Shown piece by piece: positions 1-6,538 of a stretch of 7,876 nucleotides of DNA (positions are counted from its first letter, which is position 1; every line of letters starts with the position of its first letter). The notes below the pieces were generated by a model. That model ran no database searches. It was not told the origin of the DNA and saw nothing but the letters and a program-made list of their open reading frames with translations. A program made the translations under genes and the position numbers. This DNA is from Mucilaginibacter sp. (lineage in GTDB: Bacteria; Bacteroidota; Bacteroidia; Sphingobacteriales; Sphingobacteriaceae), in contig JAFAKI010000251.1 in the NCBI GenBank assembly GCA_019235595.1, positions 1 through 7,876 of the forward strand, given 5' to 3'.

Positions 1-1690
1 CCTGTTCTTTGCGGAGCTCAGGCGAGTCATGAAGACCACGCATTTGTTGACCCAGTTTCTTCAATTCCGCTTCGCGTTCTTTTTCCGCAGGTGAGATATG
101 CGATTTCATCTCTTCCTGGTATTTTTTGTAGTTTTCGCTTTGCTCAAGCTCACCATCCTTGGAATAGTTGCGCTCATGCGGAATGCCATATTTCTTTTCG
201 AGTTCGGCATTGAGTCTTTTAAATTCGGGGGTGCTGTAATATTTACCCACTTCGCCACCCAGTTCGCCCATCCGGCCGCCTAACTTAGCTGTTTCGCTAT
301 TATCGCCCCATGTTTTGCTAAAGTTGGATGACATTGCCTCTAATTTCTGCTGCAACTCTTTTAATTCCGGCTTATTATAAAAATCACCCATCTCTTTGCC
401 CTTTTCAGCCATTTCTTCAGTCAGTTTTTTAAATTCAGCGCTATTGTAGTATTTGCTGAGTTCTTCGCCGTATTTGCCAACCTCGGCCGAAAGTTTTTCA
501 AGCTCTTTGTCATTATAGCTATCATCAGTATAATAGCCATCATCATGTTTGGCTCTTAACGTTGATTTTTTGGTGGTAGATAATTTGTGATGAGCAGTGC
601 CGGTCTTCTTTTTAGCTGTATCGGCAAACAGGTCGCTGATGATGGCTGGTTTTATCTTGTTAAATGATATTTTGCCGTTCGCAATGGTTGGGTTTAACCA
701 TGCAAGGCCCGTGATGCTCGCTACGAGCAACGAAAAGGCGAGTAATATATGGCGTGCATTGCCAATTGGTTTCTTCGTTTTCATAATACGTTCAATTCTG
801 TTTAATAAATGGTACTTTTTGCCCGTAGCTGCCAGTGCTAATTGCCATTCCTGCTGACGGGTCTGTTCTAATTTCAATAGTGCATGCGCATACACTAAAG
901 GTTTGTTAGAGGCCTCTATTACAATATCATCGCAGCTGTTTTCCCGTTCGTGGTTGATGATGCGATTGATCAATTGTGCAAATGGATTGAAGAACAACAA
1001 TACCGACATGACCTGTTGAGCCAGGTTTACTAGGTAATCGTTGCGTTTGATGTGTGCCAGCTCGTGCAGGATGATAATCTCGATCTCCTCGGCCGACAGA
1101 TAGGTAGATAAGGTAAAAGGAAGTAGAATAACCGGTTTAAAGTAGCCCACCATGCAAGGGGCGTCAACCATGCGGCTTAGCCCGAAACGTACTTTATCGG
1201 TGATGTCGAGCATTTTTACAAACTGGTCCACTTTCAGTTGCAGTTGTACATCAATGCTCATGGTTTGCCTGATCCTGTTGATCTTTTTTCGTGACCATGC
1301 CAGCTGACCCGTATTAAACAGCAACCCGATCATATAAACTATCGTGACATAAGGCATCAGCCATTCAATGGCGTAGTTATACCGGGTAGTCAAAGTGACA
1401 TCATGCCCAAAATGCAAAGGCATTCCAAAAACAGCAGGTAAAATGTCTTTATTGTTTGCGTTGATCACTACCCAGGTGTGGTTGTTGATCTCTGTAGAAA
1501 AGGTATAAATGAACCATACGGTGATAAAGGCAAGGCCCGTCATCGCTGCATTATGTTTTGTAGCCGCCGACAATTGCGGGAACATCAATATAATAAGGCG
1601 CAACCCAAGGTAAATAAACAGCCCCTGCCACAAGGAGTGGATAACGGCAACGCCCACAACCTGACTGATATTATACAATATGGTTTCCAT
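1..1690 (-). CDS. M56 family (BlaR1/MecR1-like) membrane metallopeptidase, 3' end beyond window
   Basis: I translated this by hand on the minus strand from the ATG at 1690; it stays open for 563 codons to the window edge, so the C-terminus is missing. The N-terminal half is a multi-pass membrane peptidase: hydrophobic segments lie at about residues 11-37, 48-64, 108-126 and 314-332. The zinc-protease motif HELAH is at 209-213, and a second conserved stretch HERENSCDD at 247-255 probably gives the third zinc ligand (E250). This is the M56 family, whose BlaR1/MecR1 members sense cell-wall signals and inactivate the partner repressor by proteolysis. After the last membrane segment there is no penicillin-binding domain in the visible part. 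Instead comes a charged, helical region (about 384-563) with repeats of the type YYxxPEFKxL spaced about 23 residues. The gene follows the BlaI-type repressor gene with 76 bp between, filled by repeats, and is probably cotranscribed with it. The signal it senses is unknown. Confidence 0.9.
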   Translation of the reverse strand, partial: METILYNISQVVGVAVIHSLWQGLFIYLGLRLIILMFPQLSAATKHNAAMTGLAFITVWFIYTFSTEINNHTWVVINANNKDILPAVFGMPLHFGHDVTLTTRYNYAIEWLMPYVTIVYMIGLLFNTGQLAWSRKKINRIRQTMSIDVQLQLKVDQFVKMLDITDKVRFGLSRMVDAPCMVGYFKPVILLPFTLSTYLSAEEIEIIILHELAHIKRNDYLVNLAQQVMSVLLFFNPFAQLINRIINHERENSCDDIVIEASNKPLVYAHALLKLEQTRQQEWQLALAATGKKYHLLNRIERIMKTKKPIGNARHILLAFSLLVASITGLAWLNPTIANGKISFNKIKPAIISDLFADTAKKKTGTAHHKLSTTKKSTLRAKHDDGYYTDDSYNDKELEKLSAEVGKYGEELSKYYNSAEFKKLTEEMAEKGKEMGDFYNKPELKELQQKLEAMSSNFSKTWGDNSETAKLGGRMGELGGEVGKYYSTPEFKRLNAELEKKYGIPHERNYSKDGELEQSENYKKYQEEMKSHISPAEKEREAELKKLGQQMRGLHDSPELRKEQ

Positions 1691-1696
1691 AATGTT

Positions 1697-1777
1697 AAAC
1701 TCTAATTACTAATTTCTAAATACTAATCACCGGTTAACTGATTAACTAATCACTGATCTCTAATCTCTAATCTCTAT
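1697..1777 (-). repeat. Heptameric TTAG-type repeat array 1
   Basis: On the plus strand CTAA starts at 1702, 1709, 1716 and 1723, exactly 7 bases apart. CTAA/CTGA-like words recur at 1746, 1753, 1760, 1767 and 1774, again 7 apart. Read on the minus strand this is a run of units such as AGAGATT and ATTAGTA. The middle contains ACCGGTTAAC. It fills the whole gap between the repressor and the M56 gene and runs into the last codons of the repressor gene. Function unknown. Confidence 0.8.
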
Positions 1778-2141
1778 TCCCAAATTGATCCAAATATTTC
1801 TTAATCGCATCTATCTCATCCTTCGACGCTTTGTGATGGCCTAAAGCCTGGATCACCAGGTCAGAAGTCGAGCCTTCAAAAACTGTTGACAGGATTTTAT
1901 CCAGCGCGCTGCTCTGCGCTTTTTCCTGCGAATATGCTGCACGGTACACATGTGTTTTTGATGAGGTGTCGCGAGCTACTAATCCTTTTTCATCCATAAT
2001 CTGCATCAACTTCAGGGTAGTGGTGTAACCGGATGCTTTCGTCTTGGCCAATTCTTCGTGCACGTCCCTTACGGTTGCCTGTCCCATTTTCCACAATACC
2101 TGCAATATCTCTAACTCGCTTTCTGTTGGTCTGATTTCCAT
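1767..2141 (-). CDS. BlaI/MecI/CopY family transcriptional repressor
   Basis: A 124-residue protein, the usual length for the family. Residues 1-70 form the winged helix: the start MEIRPTESELEILQVLW is typical, the helix-turn-helix lies at about 22-60 (VRDVHEEL then SGYTTTLKLMQIMDEKGLV), and the wing is around 57-70. Residues 75-120 form the C-terminal dimerisation helices, the part cut in classical BlaI/MecI by the cognate M56 peptidase. The Asn-Phe scissile pair of the staphylococcal and Bacillus proteins is not present. The partner M56 gene lies directly downstream, so the two make a sensor-protease/repressor pair. Two dyad operators cover its own promoter, so autorepression is expected. 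The last residues (RD) and the TAG stop are encoded by a heptameric repeat array. Whether it controls a beta-lactamase or other targets cannot be told from this window; no beta-lactamase gene is visible. Confidence 0.93.
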   Translation of the reverse strand: MEIRPTESELEILQVLWKMGQATVRDVHEELAKTKASGYTTTLKLMQIMDEKGLVARDTSSKTHVYRAAYSQEKAQSSALDKILSTVFEGSTSDLVIQALGHHKASKDEIDAIKKYLDQFGNRD

Positions 2142-2155
2142 GTTCTTAATCTATA

Positions 2156-2171
2156 TACGAATTTCTTCGTA
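2156..2171. promoter_or_regulatory. Putative BlaI-type operator O1
   Basis: The sequence TACGAATTTCTTCGTA is a perfect dyad (TACGA-N6-TCGTA; six-base arms TACGAA/TTCGTA around four bases). It directly abuts the -7 box of the repressor promoter on the downstream side and would cover the transcription start. BlaI-family repressors bind such TAC-rich dyads; that this repressor binds it is inferred. Confidence 0.7.
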
Positions 2172-2203
2172 CAAATATCTACGACAAATTTCGTAAATGC
2201 AAA
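2172..2203 (-). promoter_or_regulatory. Promoter of the BlaI-type repressor / M56 operon
   Basis: On the minus strand TTTG (2203-2200) is followed after 20 bases by GATATTTG (2179-2172). This matches the Bacteroidota pattern TTTG ... TAnnTTTG except for the first T of the -7 box. Transcription would start near 2168, giving a leader of roughly 25 bases before the ATG at 2141. The two dyad operators sit in the spacer and right after the -7 box. Confidence 0.6.
2180..2195. promoter_or_regulatory. Putative BlaI-type operator O2
   Basis: The sequence TACGACAAATTTCGTA has the same form TACGA-N6-TCGTA as O1, with its centre 24 bp from that of O1. It lies entirely inside the spacer between the -33 and -7 boxes, where a bound repressor dimer would block RNA polymerase. 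Confidence 0.7.
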
Positions 2204-2280
2204 TAATTTTTGAACTTTTTTATTTTTCTCACTTACGAACTAATAAAAAGACGCTCGAGAATCGGTTTCGTTACAGAGAA

Positions 2281-2384
2281 GTTAGAGATTAGTTAATCAG
2301 TTAATCAGAGATTAGTTAACCAGTTACCAGCTAATCGGAAATTGGGATTTTCGAATTTAGTATTTAGGAATTAGAATTTAGAGT
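2281..2384 (+). repeat. Heptameric TTAG-type repeat array 2
   Basis: TTAG starts at 2357, 2364, 2371 and 2378, exactly every 7 bases. The proximal part is made of AGAGATT and AGTTAAT/AGTTAAC-like units, some separated by one extra base. It resembles array 1 in inverted orientation, including the order of the AGAGATT block, the AGTTAA block and the TTAG block. The two arrays therefore flank the repressor gene and its promoter as imperfect inverted repeats. It ends 4 bases before the porD stop codon and fills most of the 247-bp gap. No coding potential or good terminator was seen in it. Confidence 0.8.
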
Positions 2385-2388
2385 TTTT

Positions 2389-3288
2389 TCAGTTGCTCGT
2401 CTTAATCGTCAGATACTTGTTCCCATTAGCCGGGTCGGCTTGGGAGAGTATATTAACCGCATCGCTCTTCTCACGGTTGTCACCTTTAGTAAATATGGAG
2501 ATTAGTTCAGAATTTTTTGCTGTGAAGAATAGTAGCGGCAGCATGGAACCAAGTCGGGTACGGTCAACTTGTTGTAGTGCAGGTAGTGCATCCGCAATAG
2601 CTTTACGGCCTTTGGCGGCATTGTCGGCCATTTGGTCTAATCCATTGCGGTGATAATCATATGCAAACTCGCGAAGGTTGGTATAGGCTTTACTATTCAG
2701 GTTTTCGGATAACCAGTAGCGGTTCACATTGCCGTCAAAGGCCTTCCATCCTTTGCTTGATCCGGCCTGGGCATTGGTTACTACCGTTTGCGCTGCCAAA
2801 AAATAAGGCGTTCCACCTAAGCGCGAAAAAGTGTCATAATCCATCCCGACGATGACATAGGCATAAAATGCCATTACCGATGTCAGGTTACTTGAATAAC
2901 TCTGATCGGTATAATCTATCGTCTGGCCCTCGGTATAAATAAAATCGAAGTCTTTGTCGTTAATGTTTAATATCGGCGAATTATAACTGGTATTGTAAAC
3001 AGGGCGGGTGGATTGGATCTGTAGCTCGCCTGTAAAATTGCTGTTGCCATCCCAGCTGATAATGTTTAGCACAAAATTACACTCGATCCTTTCATTGGGA
3101 AGAATATTATCAGGTGTCCATTTTCGGCCATTCAAAAAATCCTTCATTGCCGTCTCCAGCGACTGAAAAATATGTGTATTAGTGGTTTGTATCTTTCCGC
3201 TGATCACTTTTACGCGCGCGTTCAAATCCTGCGCCTGCGCTGTAAAAGCGAAACACATTAGTAAAATATAAACGCCTAGTTTCTTCAT
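2389..3288 (-). CDS. porD: DUF4835 family protein, putative type IX secretion protein PorD
   Basis: A protein of 299 residues when started at the ATG at 3288. That start is preferred over the upstream ATG at 3318 because it gives a clean signal peptide (MKKLGVYILLMCFAFTAQA, probable cleavage after A19, mature protein beginning QDLNARVKV) and an ATGA overlap with the coaBC stop. I recognise the family by its N-terminus (NARVKV, then Q-TTNTHIFQSLE), the segment ERIECNF, and the centre with FAYYAYVIVGMDYD-like and GGTPYF motifs. The protein is exported to the periplasm or outer membrane. Family members are annotated as PorD and linked to type IX secretion in Bacteroidota; the molecular role is not established from sequence. 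Its position behind bamD, rpoZ and coaBC is what I recall for other genomes of the phylum. No obvious terminator follows; a repeat array comes next. Confidence 0.82.
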   Translation of the reverse strand: MKKLGVYILLMCFAFTAQAQDLNARVKVISGKIQTTNTHIFQSLETAMKDFLNGRKWTPDNILPNERIECNFVLNIISWDGNSNFTGELQIQSTRPVYNTSYNSPILNINDKDFDFIYTEGQTIDYTDQSYSSNLTSVMAFYAYVIVGMDYDTFSRLGGTPYFLAAQTVVTNAQAGSSKGWKAFDGNVNRYWLSENLNSKAYTNLREFAYDYHRNGLDQMADNAAKGRKAIADALPALQQVDRTRLGSMLPLLFFTAKNSELISIFTKGDNREKSDAVNILSQADPANGNKYLTIKTSN

Positions 3289-4487
3289 GCTTTTATCAAT
3301 TCCGCTACCTTTTTGCAAATATCTTTGGCTACTTCGTTTTTATTCTTCAACTGAAAAGTTGTTTTTTGCAGATGATGATCGATAATGGTTATTTTATTGG
3401 TGTCGGTTTTAAAACCGGCGCCTTCATCATTAAGCGAATTTAATACAATAAAATCAAGATTTTTCCTTTGTAGCTTGTCAATCGCATTTTTCTCTTCGTC
3501 GTTGGTCTCCAAAGCAAAACCGACCAATATTTGCCCTTTGTGCTTCTGCTCGCCTAAAGTTTTTAAAATGTCGGTCGTTTTTTTCAGTTCGATGTTCAGG
3601 TCTTTATCTTGCTTCTTGATTTTTTGGGGCGATACGTTCACTGGGGTAAAATCAGCCACCGCCGCCGACATAATGCAGGCTTTGACGTCCTTATAATATT
3701 GCAGACAAGCTTCCAACATATCTGCCGCCGATGTGATATCTACACGTTTAATGCCGCTTTGTTGACTTGTTTGCGCTGTTGGCCCCGTTATCAAAATAAC
3801 CTCAGCACCCATAGCCGCAAATTGATCAGCAATAGCAAAACCCATCTTACCTGATGAATGATTGCCGATAAAACGCACGGGATCAATCGCCTCATATGTA
3901 GGGCCGGCAGTCACCAATATTTTTTGATTAACTAACGGGAGCATTTTTTTTATTTCGGCAGTTAGAAAGCTGACAATAGCCTCCGGCTCAGCCATGCGCC
4001 CTTCGCCATACAAGCCACTGGCCAGCTCGCCATTTCCCGGCGGAATCATAATATTGCTATAGCTTTGCAATTGCCGAATATTTTGCTGTGTAGCCGGGTG
4101 CTTCCACATATCCAGGTCCATAGCCGGCGCAAAATAAACCGGGCATTTGGCAGATAAATAAACGGCGGTAAGCAGATTATCACTTTGCCCGTTGGCCATT
4201 TTTGCAAGCGTGTTCGCACTTACAGGAGCAATTAGCATAAAATCCGCCCATAATCCGAGTTCCACATGATTATTCCACTCGCCGGTTTCGGTATTGGAAT
4301 ATTCGACCAGTACAGTTTTCTTTGAAAGGGTAGAAAGGGTTAGCGGGGTGATAAATCCTGTTGCGTCCGGTGTCATTACTACCTGTACTTCTGCACCGGC
4401 TTTAACCAGCAAGCGCACAAGCGAAGCAGCTTTATAAGCCGCTATACTGCCGCAAACACCCAGGACGATTTTTTTATTCTGAAGCAT
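3285..4487 (-). CDS. coaBC: Bifunctional phosphopantothenoylcysteine decarboxylase / phosphopantothenate-cysteine ligase
   Basis: A full-length 400-residue CoaBC (Dfp), which carries out two steps of coenzyme A synthesis. The N-terminal flavoprotein CoaC domain (1-180) has GSIAAYKA at 13-20, the active-site His74 in WNNHVELG, SANTLAKMANG at 90-100, PAMDLDMW at 121-128 and GELASGLYGEGRM at 153-165. The C-terminal CoaB ligase domain (187-400) has GPTYEAIDPVRFIGNHSSGKMG starting at 195 (N209 equivalent to the catalytic Asn), AAVADF at 275-280, KIKK at 289-292 and VGFALET at 322-328. Two decarboxylase positions differ from E. coli: Asp124 replaces the Asn of PxMNxxMW, and Ser157 replaces the reactive Cys; I believe this is common in Bacteroidota. 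The gene lies beyond the rpoZ terminator and overlaps the next gene by 4 bp. No convincing own promoter was found in the 40 bases between terminator and ATG. Confidence 0.96.
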   Translation of the reverse strand: MLQNKKIVLGVCGSIAAYKAASLVRLLVKAGAEVQVVMTPDATGFITPLTLSTLSKKTVLVEYSNTETGEWNNHVELGLWADFMLIAPVSANTLAKMANGQSDNLLTAVYLSAKCPVYFAPAMDLDMWKHPATQQNIRQLQSYSNIMIPPGNGELASGLYGEGRMAEPEAIVSFLTAEIKKMLPLVNQKILVTAGPTYEAIDPVRFIGNHSSGKMGFAIADQFAAMGAEVILITGPTAQTSQQSGIKRVDITSAADMLEACLQYYKDVKACIMSAAVADFTPVNVSPQKIKKQDKDLNIELKKTTDILKTLGEQKHKGQILVGFALETNDEEKNAIDKLQRKNLDFIVLNSLNDEGAGFKTDTNKITIIDHHLQKTTFQLKNKNEVAKDICKKVAELIKA

Positions 4488-4527
4488 AAAGCCAGATTCG
4501 GGTATACTTAAAAAAGTAAAAATAACA

Positions 4528-4552
4528 AAAAACTCCCCATTGGGGAGTTTTT
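4528..4552 (-). terminator. Intrinsic terminator after rpoZ
   Basis: An 11-bp perfect stem (AAAAACTCCCC / GGGGAGTTTTT) closes a 3-base loop, with a T-rich tail continuing on the minus strand. It lies 22 bases past the rpoZ stop and 40 bases before coaBC, so it should end most bamD-rpoZ transcripts. Its symmetry with A and T tracts would allow it to act in both directions. Confidence 0.85.
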
Positions 4553-4574
4553 ATATCTAAAGCGTTGGGGCTTA

Positions 4575-4904
4575 TTATTGTTCTTTTGCAGGATTGCGGT
4601 AGTATACCTTATCTTCCAAAAACTCCTGAATTGCTACCAATGATGGTTTTGGCAATTTTTCGTAGTGTTTAGAGATTTCGATCTGCTCGCGGTTTTCGAA
4701 AATTTCTTCCAGGTTATCATTTGACGAAGCAAATTCAGAAAGCTTTTGATGCAATTCTTCCTTTACATTGTTTGAGATCTGGTTTGCTCTTTTAGCCATA
4801 ATTACGATCGATTCGTAAATATTATCTGTCTTAACATCCAGATCGCGCAAATCACGTGTTATAGTGCTGCTTGCTACGGTTGGTTTATTTGCAGTATTGT
4901 TCAT
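4575..4904 (-). CDS. rpoZ: DNA-directed RNA polymerase omega subunit (Bacteroidota type)
   Basis: A 109-residue protein of the Rpb6/omega family as found in Bacteroidota. The recognisable core is at about 26-44, DNIYESIVIMAKRANQIS, which corresponds to the omega motif that packs against the beta-prime C-terminus. It is followed by a charged helix and a C-terminal segment (KLPKPSLVAIQEFLEDKVYYRNP) peculiar to this lineage. The gene starts 8 bp after the bamD stop, so it is almost certainly cotranscribed from the bamD promoter, and it is followed by a strong intrinsic terminator. No ribosome-binding site of Shine-Dalgarno type is visible, as usual in the phylum. Assignment rests on the motif and the conserved neighbourhood. 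Confidence 0.85.
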   Translation of the reverse strand: MNNTANKPTVASSTITRDLRDLDVKTDNIYESIVIMAKRANQISNNVKEELHQKLSEFASSNDNLEEIFENREQIEISKHYEKLPKPSLVAIQEFLEDKVYYRNPAKEQ

Positions 4905-4912
4905 ATCAATTC

Positions 4913-5842
4913 TTAGTTTGGTATTTTCTTACTTAAATCCACTTTTTCTGAAGGCGGCTGACCGGTCACAGTATCTTTTTTCTGAAACCTGCGCATATAT
5001 TTTATATCATTAGCTTCTTCTTCCAATTGTCTTTTGGCATTTGCAACGCCCGAATCGCTGTCCTTTTTATAGGATTGAGCATCTTTCAGGTACTTGCTGG
5101 TTGGGTACTTTTCGGCAAATTGCTGTTCGTAGGCAATAACCTGGTTAAAGCGGTCAACCTGCGTATAGATACGGCTATGCGTTGCATATTGGTATTGTGC
5201 TTTAATGGTCAGAAAATCTATTTCTTCAGCATATTTGGTATCCGGGTAATCGCGCAAGGTATTACCAAATGCAATTACTGCAGAATTATAGTCACCAATA
5301 GTTAAATATAACTTAGCGTTCTCAAATGATTTTTTTTCCAGTTTATCACGCAGGTTCTGTATCAGTTTTCCTGCTTCAGCAACACGCTCACTTTTGGGAT
5401 ACAGGTTGATGAACAACTGTAAAGACTCGATAGCTTTAGTAGTGTTCTCCTGGTCCAGCGAGAAGATCGGTGAATCTAAATAATAGCAATACGCCTCCAT
5501 AAACTTACACTCTTCCGCTCTTGTACTTTGCGGGTAAGTGTCAGAAAAAGTTTTGAAGTGATACCTGGCCGAAGTATAATCTTTCAGGTTATAGTTAGCG
5601 TAGGCATAGTAGTAATAAAGGTCTTCGGCTTGCGCCTGTCCGCGGTAACGCTGAACGAGCGTCTCGAATAGCTCCAATGCCTTACTGTATTTCTTTTTAT
5701 TGTAAAGGGCCAACGCAGCCTGGTATTTTTTAGCATTGTCGTTGCTCGCTTTTAGCTTTTCAAATTTGCTTTTACAGCTCACAGATGCTAAAACAAACAA
5801 TATCAGAAGGATGGATAATGTAGCGCGTTGTTTTTTAAACAT
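4913..5842 (-). CDS. bamD: Outer membrane protein assembly factor BamD (lipoprotein)
   Basis: A 309-residue TPR lipoprotein. Residues 1-22 are a signal peptide with a hydrophobic core (ILLILFVLAS); Cys23 (SVSC) is the lipidation site, though the -3 residue is Ser rather than Leu. TPR helices run from about 37 to 250, with repeats beginning near 37 (YNKKKYSKALELFETL), 73 (AYANYNLKDYTSARYHF), 110, 173 (YLTIGDYNSAVIAFGNTL) and 215. A charged C-terminal tail (260-309) follows. BamD works with BamA in inserting beta-barrel proteins into the outer membrane, facing the periplasm. It is the first gene of a pair with rpoZ. The ATG at 5842 is the only start that keeps the signal peptide, and it lies just 4 bases after a perfect -7 box, so the message may be leaderless. 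Confidence 0.92.
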   Translation of the reverse strand: MFKKQRATLSILLILFVLASVSCKSKFEKLKASNDNAKKYQAALALYNKKKYSKALELFETLVQRYRGQAQAEDLYYYYAYANYNLKDYTSARYHFKTFSDTYPQSTRAEECKFMEAYCYYLDSPIFSLDQENTTKAIESLQLFINLYPKSERVAEAGKLIQNLRDKLEKKSFENAKLYLTIGDYNSAVIAFGNTLRDYPDTKYAEEIDFLTIKAQYQYATHSRIYTQVDRFNQVIAYEQQFAEKYPTSKYLKDAQSYKKDSDSGVANAKRQLEEEANDIKYMRRFQKKDTVTGQPPSEKVDLSKKIPN

Positions 5843-5846
5843 TTTG

Positions 5847-5877
5847 CAAAGATACGGTAATATTATAAATCAGTCAA
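5847..5877 (-). promoter_or_regulatory. bamD-rpoZ promoter (Bacteroidota consensus)
   Basis: On the minus strand TTG (5877-5875) is followed after 20 bases by TATCTTTG (5854-5847), a perfect match to TAnnTTTG. The -7 box ends 4 bases before the bamD ATG. Transcription should therefore begin within a few bases of the start codon. Confidence 0.8.
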
Positions 5878-6028
5878 TTATTTATTTATCAGCGAATATA
5901 GATGGCACGGATTCACTTAAATGCATAACGTCAGTTTATTTAACATCTTTTAACGATTGACGGAAATATTTAAATTCATTGTAACATCTGCTCAAAATGG
6001 ATACTTATTAGGTGATTAAACATTGCAC

Positions 6029-6538
6029 GTGAACTCAAAAGAAACCGAATTCCTGAAACAGATAAACGATAACAAGGGTATCCTGTTCAAGATATGCAAG
6101 ATCTATCAGGACGATACGGAGGATCGCAACGACCTGCTGCAGGAGATGACCCTGCAATTATGGCTGGCTTTCGATTCGTTTAGGGGCGAAAGTAAGTTTA
6201 GTTCATGGATGTATCGGATCGCTTTGAATACCGCGATTGCATTTTTTAAAAAACAAAAGCGCCGGCCGGATGATCAGAACCTTCCTTATGATTTTGACAA
6301 AGCTGAGGAAATATCCCGAGCAGGCGAGGAAGAGGAGAAGCTGGCGATGTTTTATAAAGCCGTTCAGCAGCTAAATAAGGTGGAGAAGGCGCTTATATAT
6401 TTATATATGGAGAATCAGTCGCATGAGGAGATTGCTACTCATCTCGGAATAACGCCGGTGAATGCAAGGGTGCGGCTAAGCAGAATAAAAGATAAATTAA
6501 AAGAGATCACTAAAAAAATGAATTATGAATATAGATGA
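6029..6538 (+). CDS. ECF-type RNA polymerase sigma factor (sigma-70 family)
   Basis: A sigma factor of 169 residues if started at GTG 6029; the alternative is TTG at 6023, two codons earlier, and an in-frame TAA at 6017 rules out anything further upstream. There is no ATG option. GTG is preferred because it gives MNSKETEFLKQI, the usual beginning of relatives. Region 2 spans about 17-77 (DLLQEMTLQLWLAFDSFRGESKFSSWMYRIALNTAI), which binds core polymerase and the -10 region. A short acidic linker is at 78-105. Region 4 spans about 108-165 with the helix-turn-helix HEEIATHLGITPVNARVRLSRIKDKL. There is no extra C-terminal domain. The following membrane-protein gene overlaps its end by 14 bp, the arrangement expected for a sigma factor and its membrane partner. 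No good TAnnTTTG promoter lies upstream; a TTGACG-N17-TGTAAC sequence at 5957-5985 is only suggestive. Regulon and signal are unknown. Confidence 0.9.
   Translation: MNSKETEFLKQINDNKGILFKICKIYQDDTEDRNDLLQEMTLQLWLAFDSFRGESKFSSWMYRIALNTAIAFFKKQKRRPDDQNLPYDFDKAEEISRAGEEEEKLAMFYKAVQQLNKVEKALIYLYMENQSHEEIATHLGITPVNARVRLSRIKDKLKEITKKMNYEYR

Noticed and set aside
98..857. Open frames on the plus strand opposite the M56 gene (98-283, 597-857)
   Set aside because: They are antisense to a continuous minus-strand coding frame with clear peptidase motifs and have no recognisable domains.
1697..1777. CRISPR array or telomere-like repeat
   Set aside because: The units are 7 bases without spacers of CRISPR length, and the arrays are internal and degenerate rather than terminal.
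2393..3854. Plus-strand open frames opposite porD and coaBC
   Set aside because: They overlap well-supported genes on the other strand and read as shadow translations with no domain or promoter.
4488..4527. Possible coaBC promoter (TTG-N19-TATACCCG on the minus strand)
   Set aside because: The -7 box lacks the TTT core, so the match is too poor; coaBC may depend on read-through or on a promoter I cannot recognise.
5957..5985. TTGACG-N17-TGTAAC upstream of the sigma gene as a sigma-70-like promoter
   Set aside because: It follows the E. coli rather than the Bacteroidota pattern, and the -10 match is only 4 of 6.
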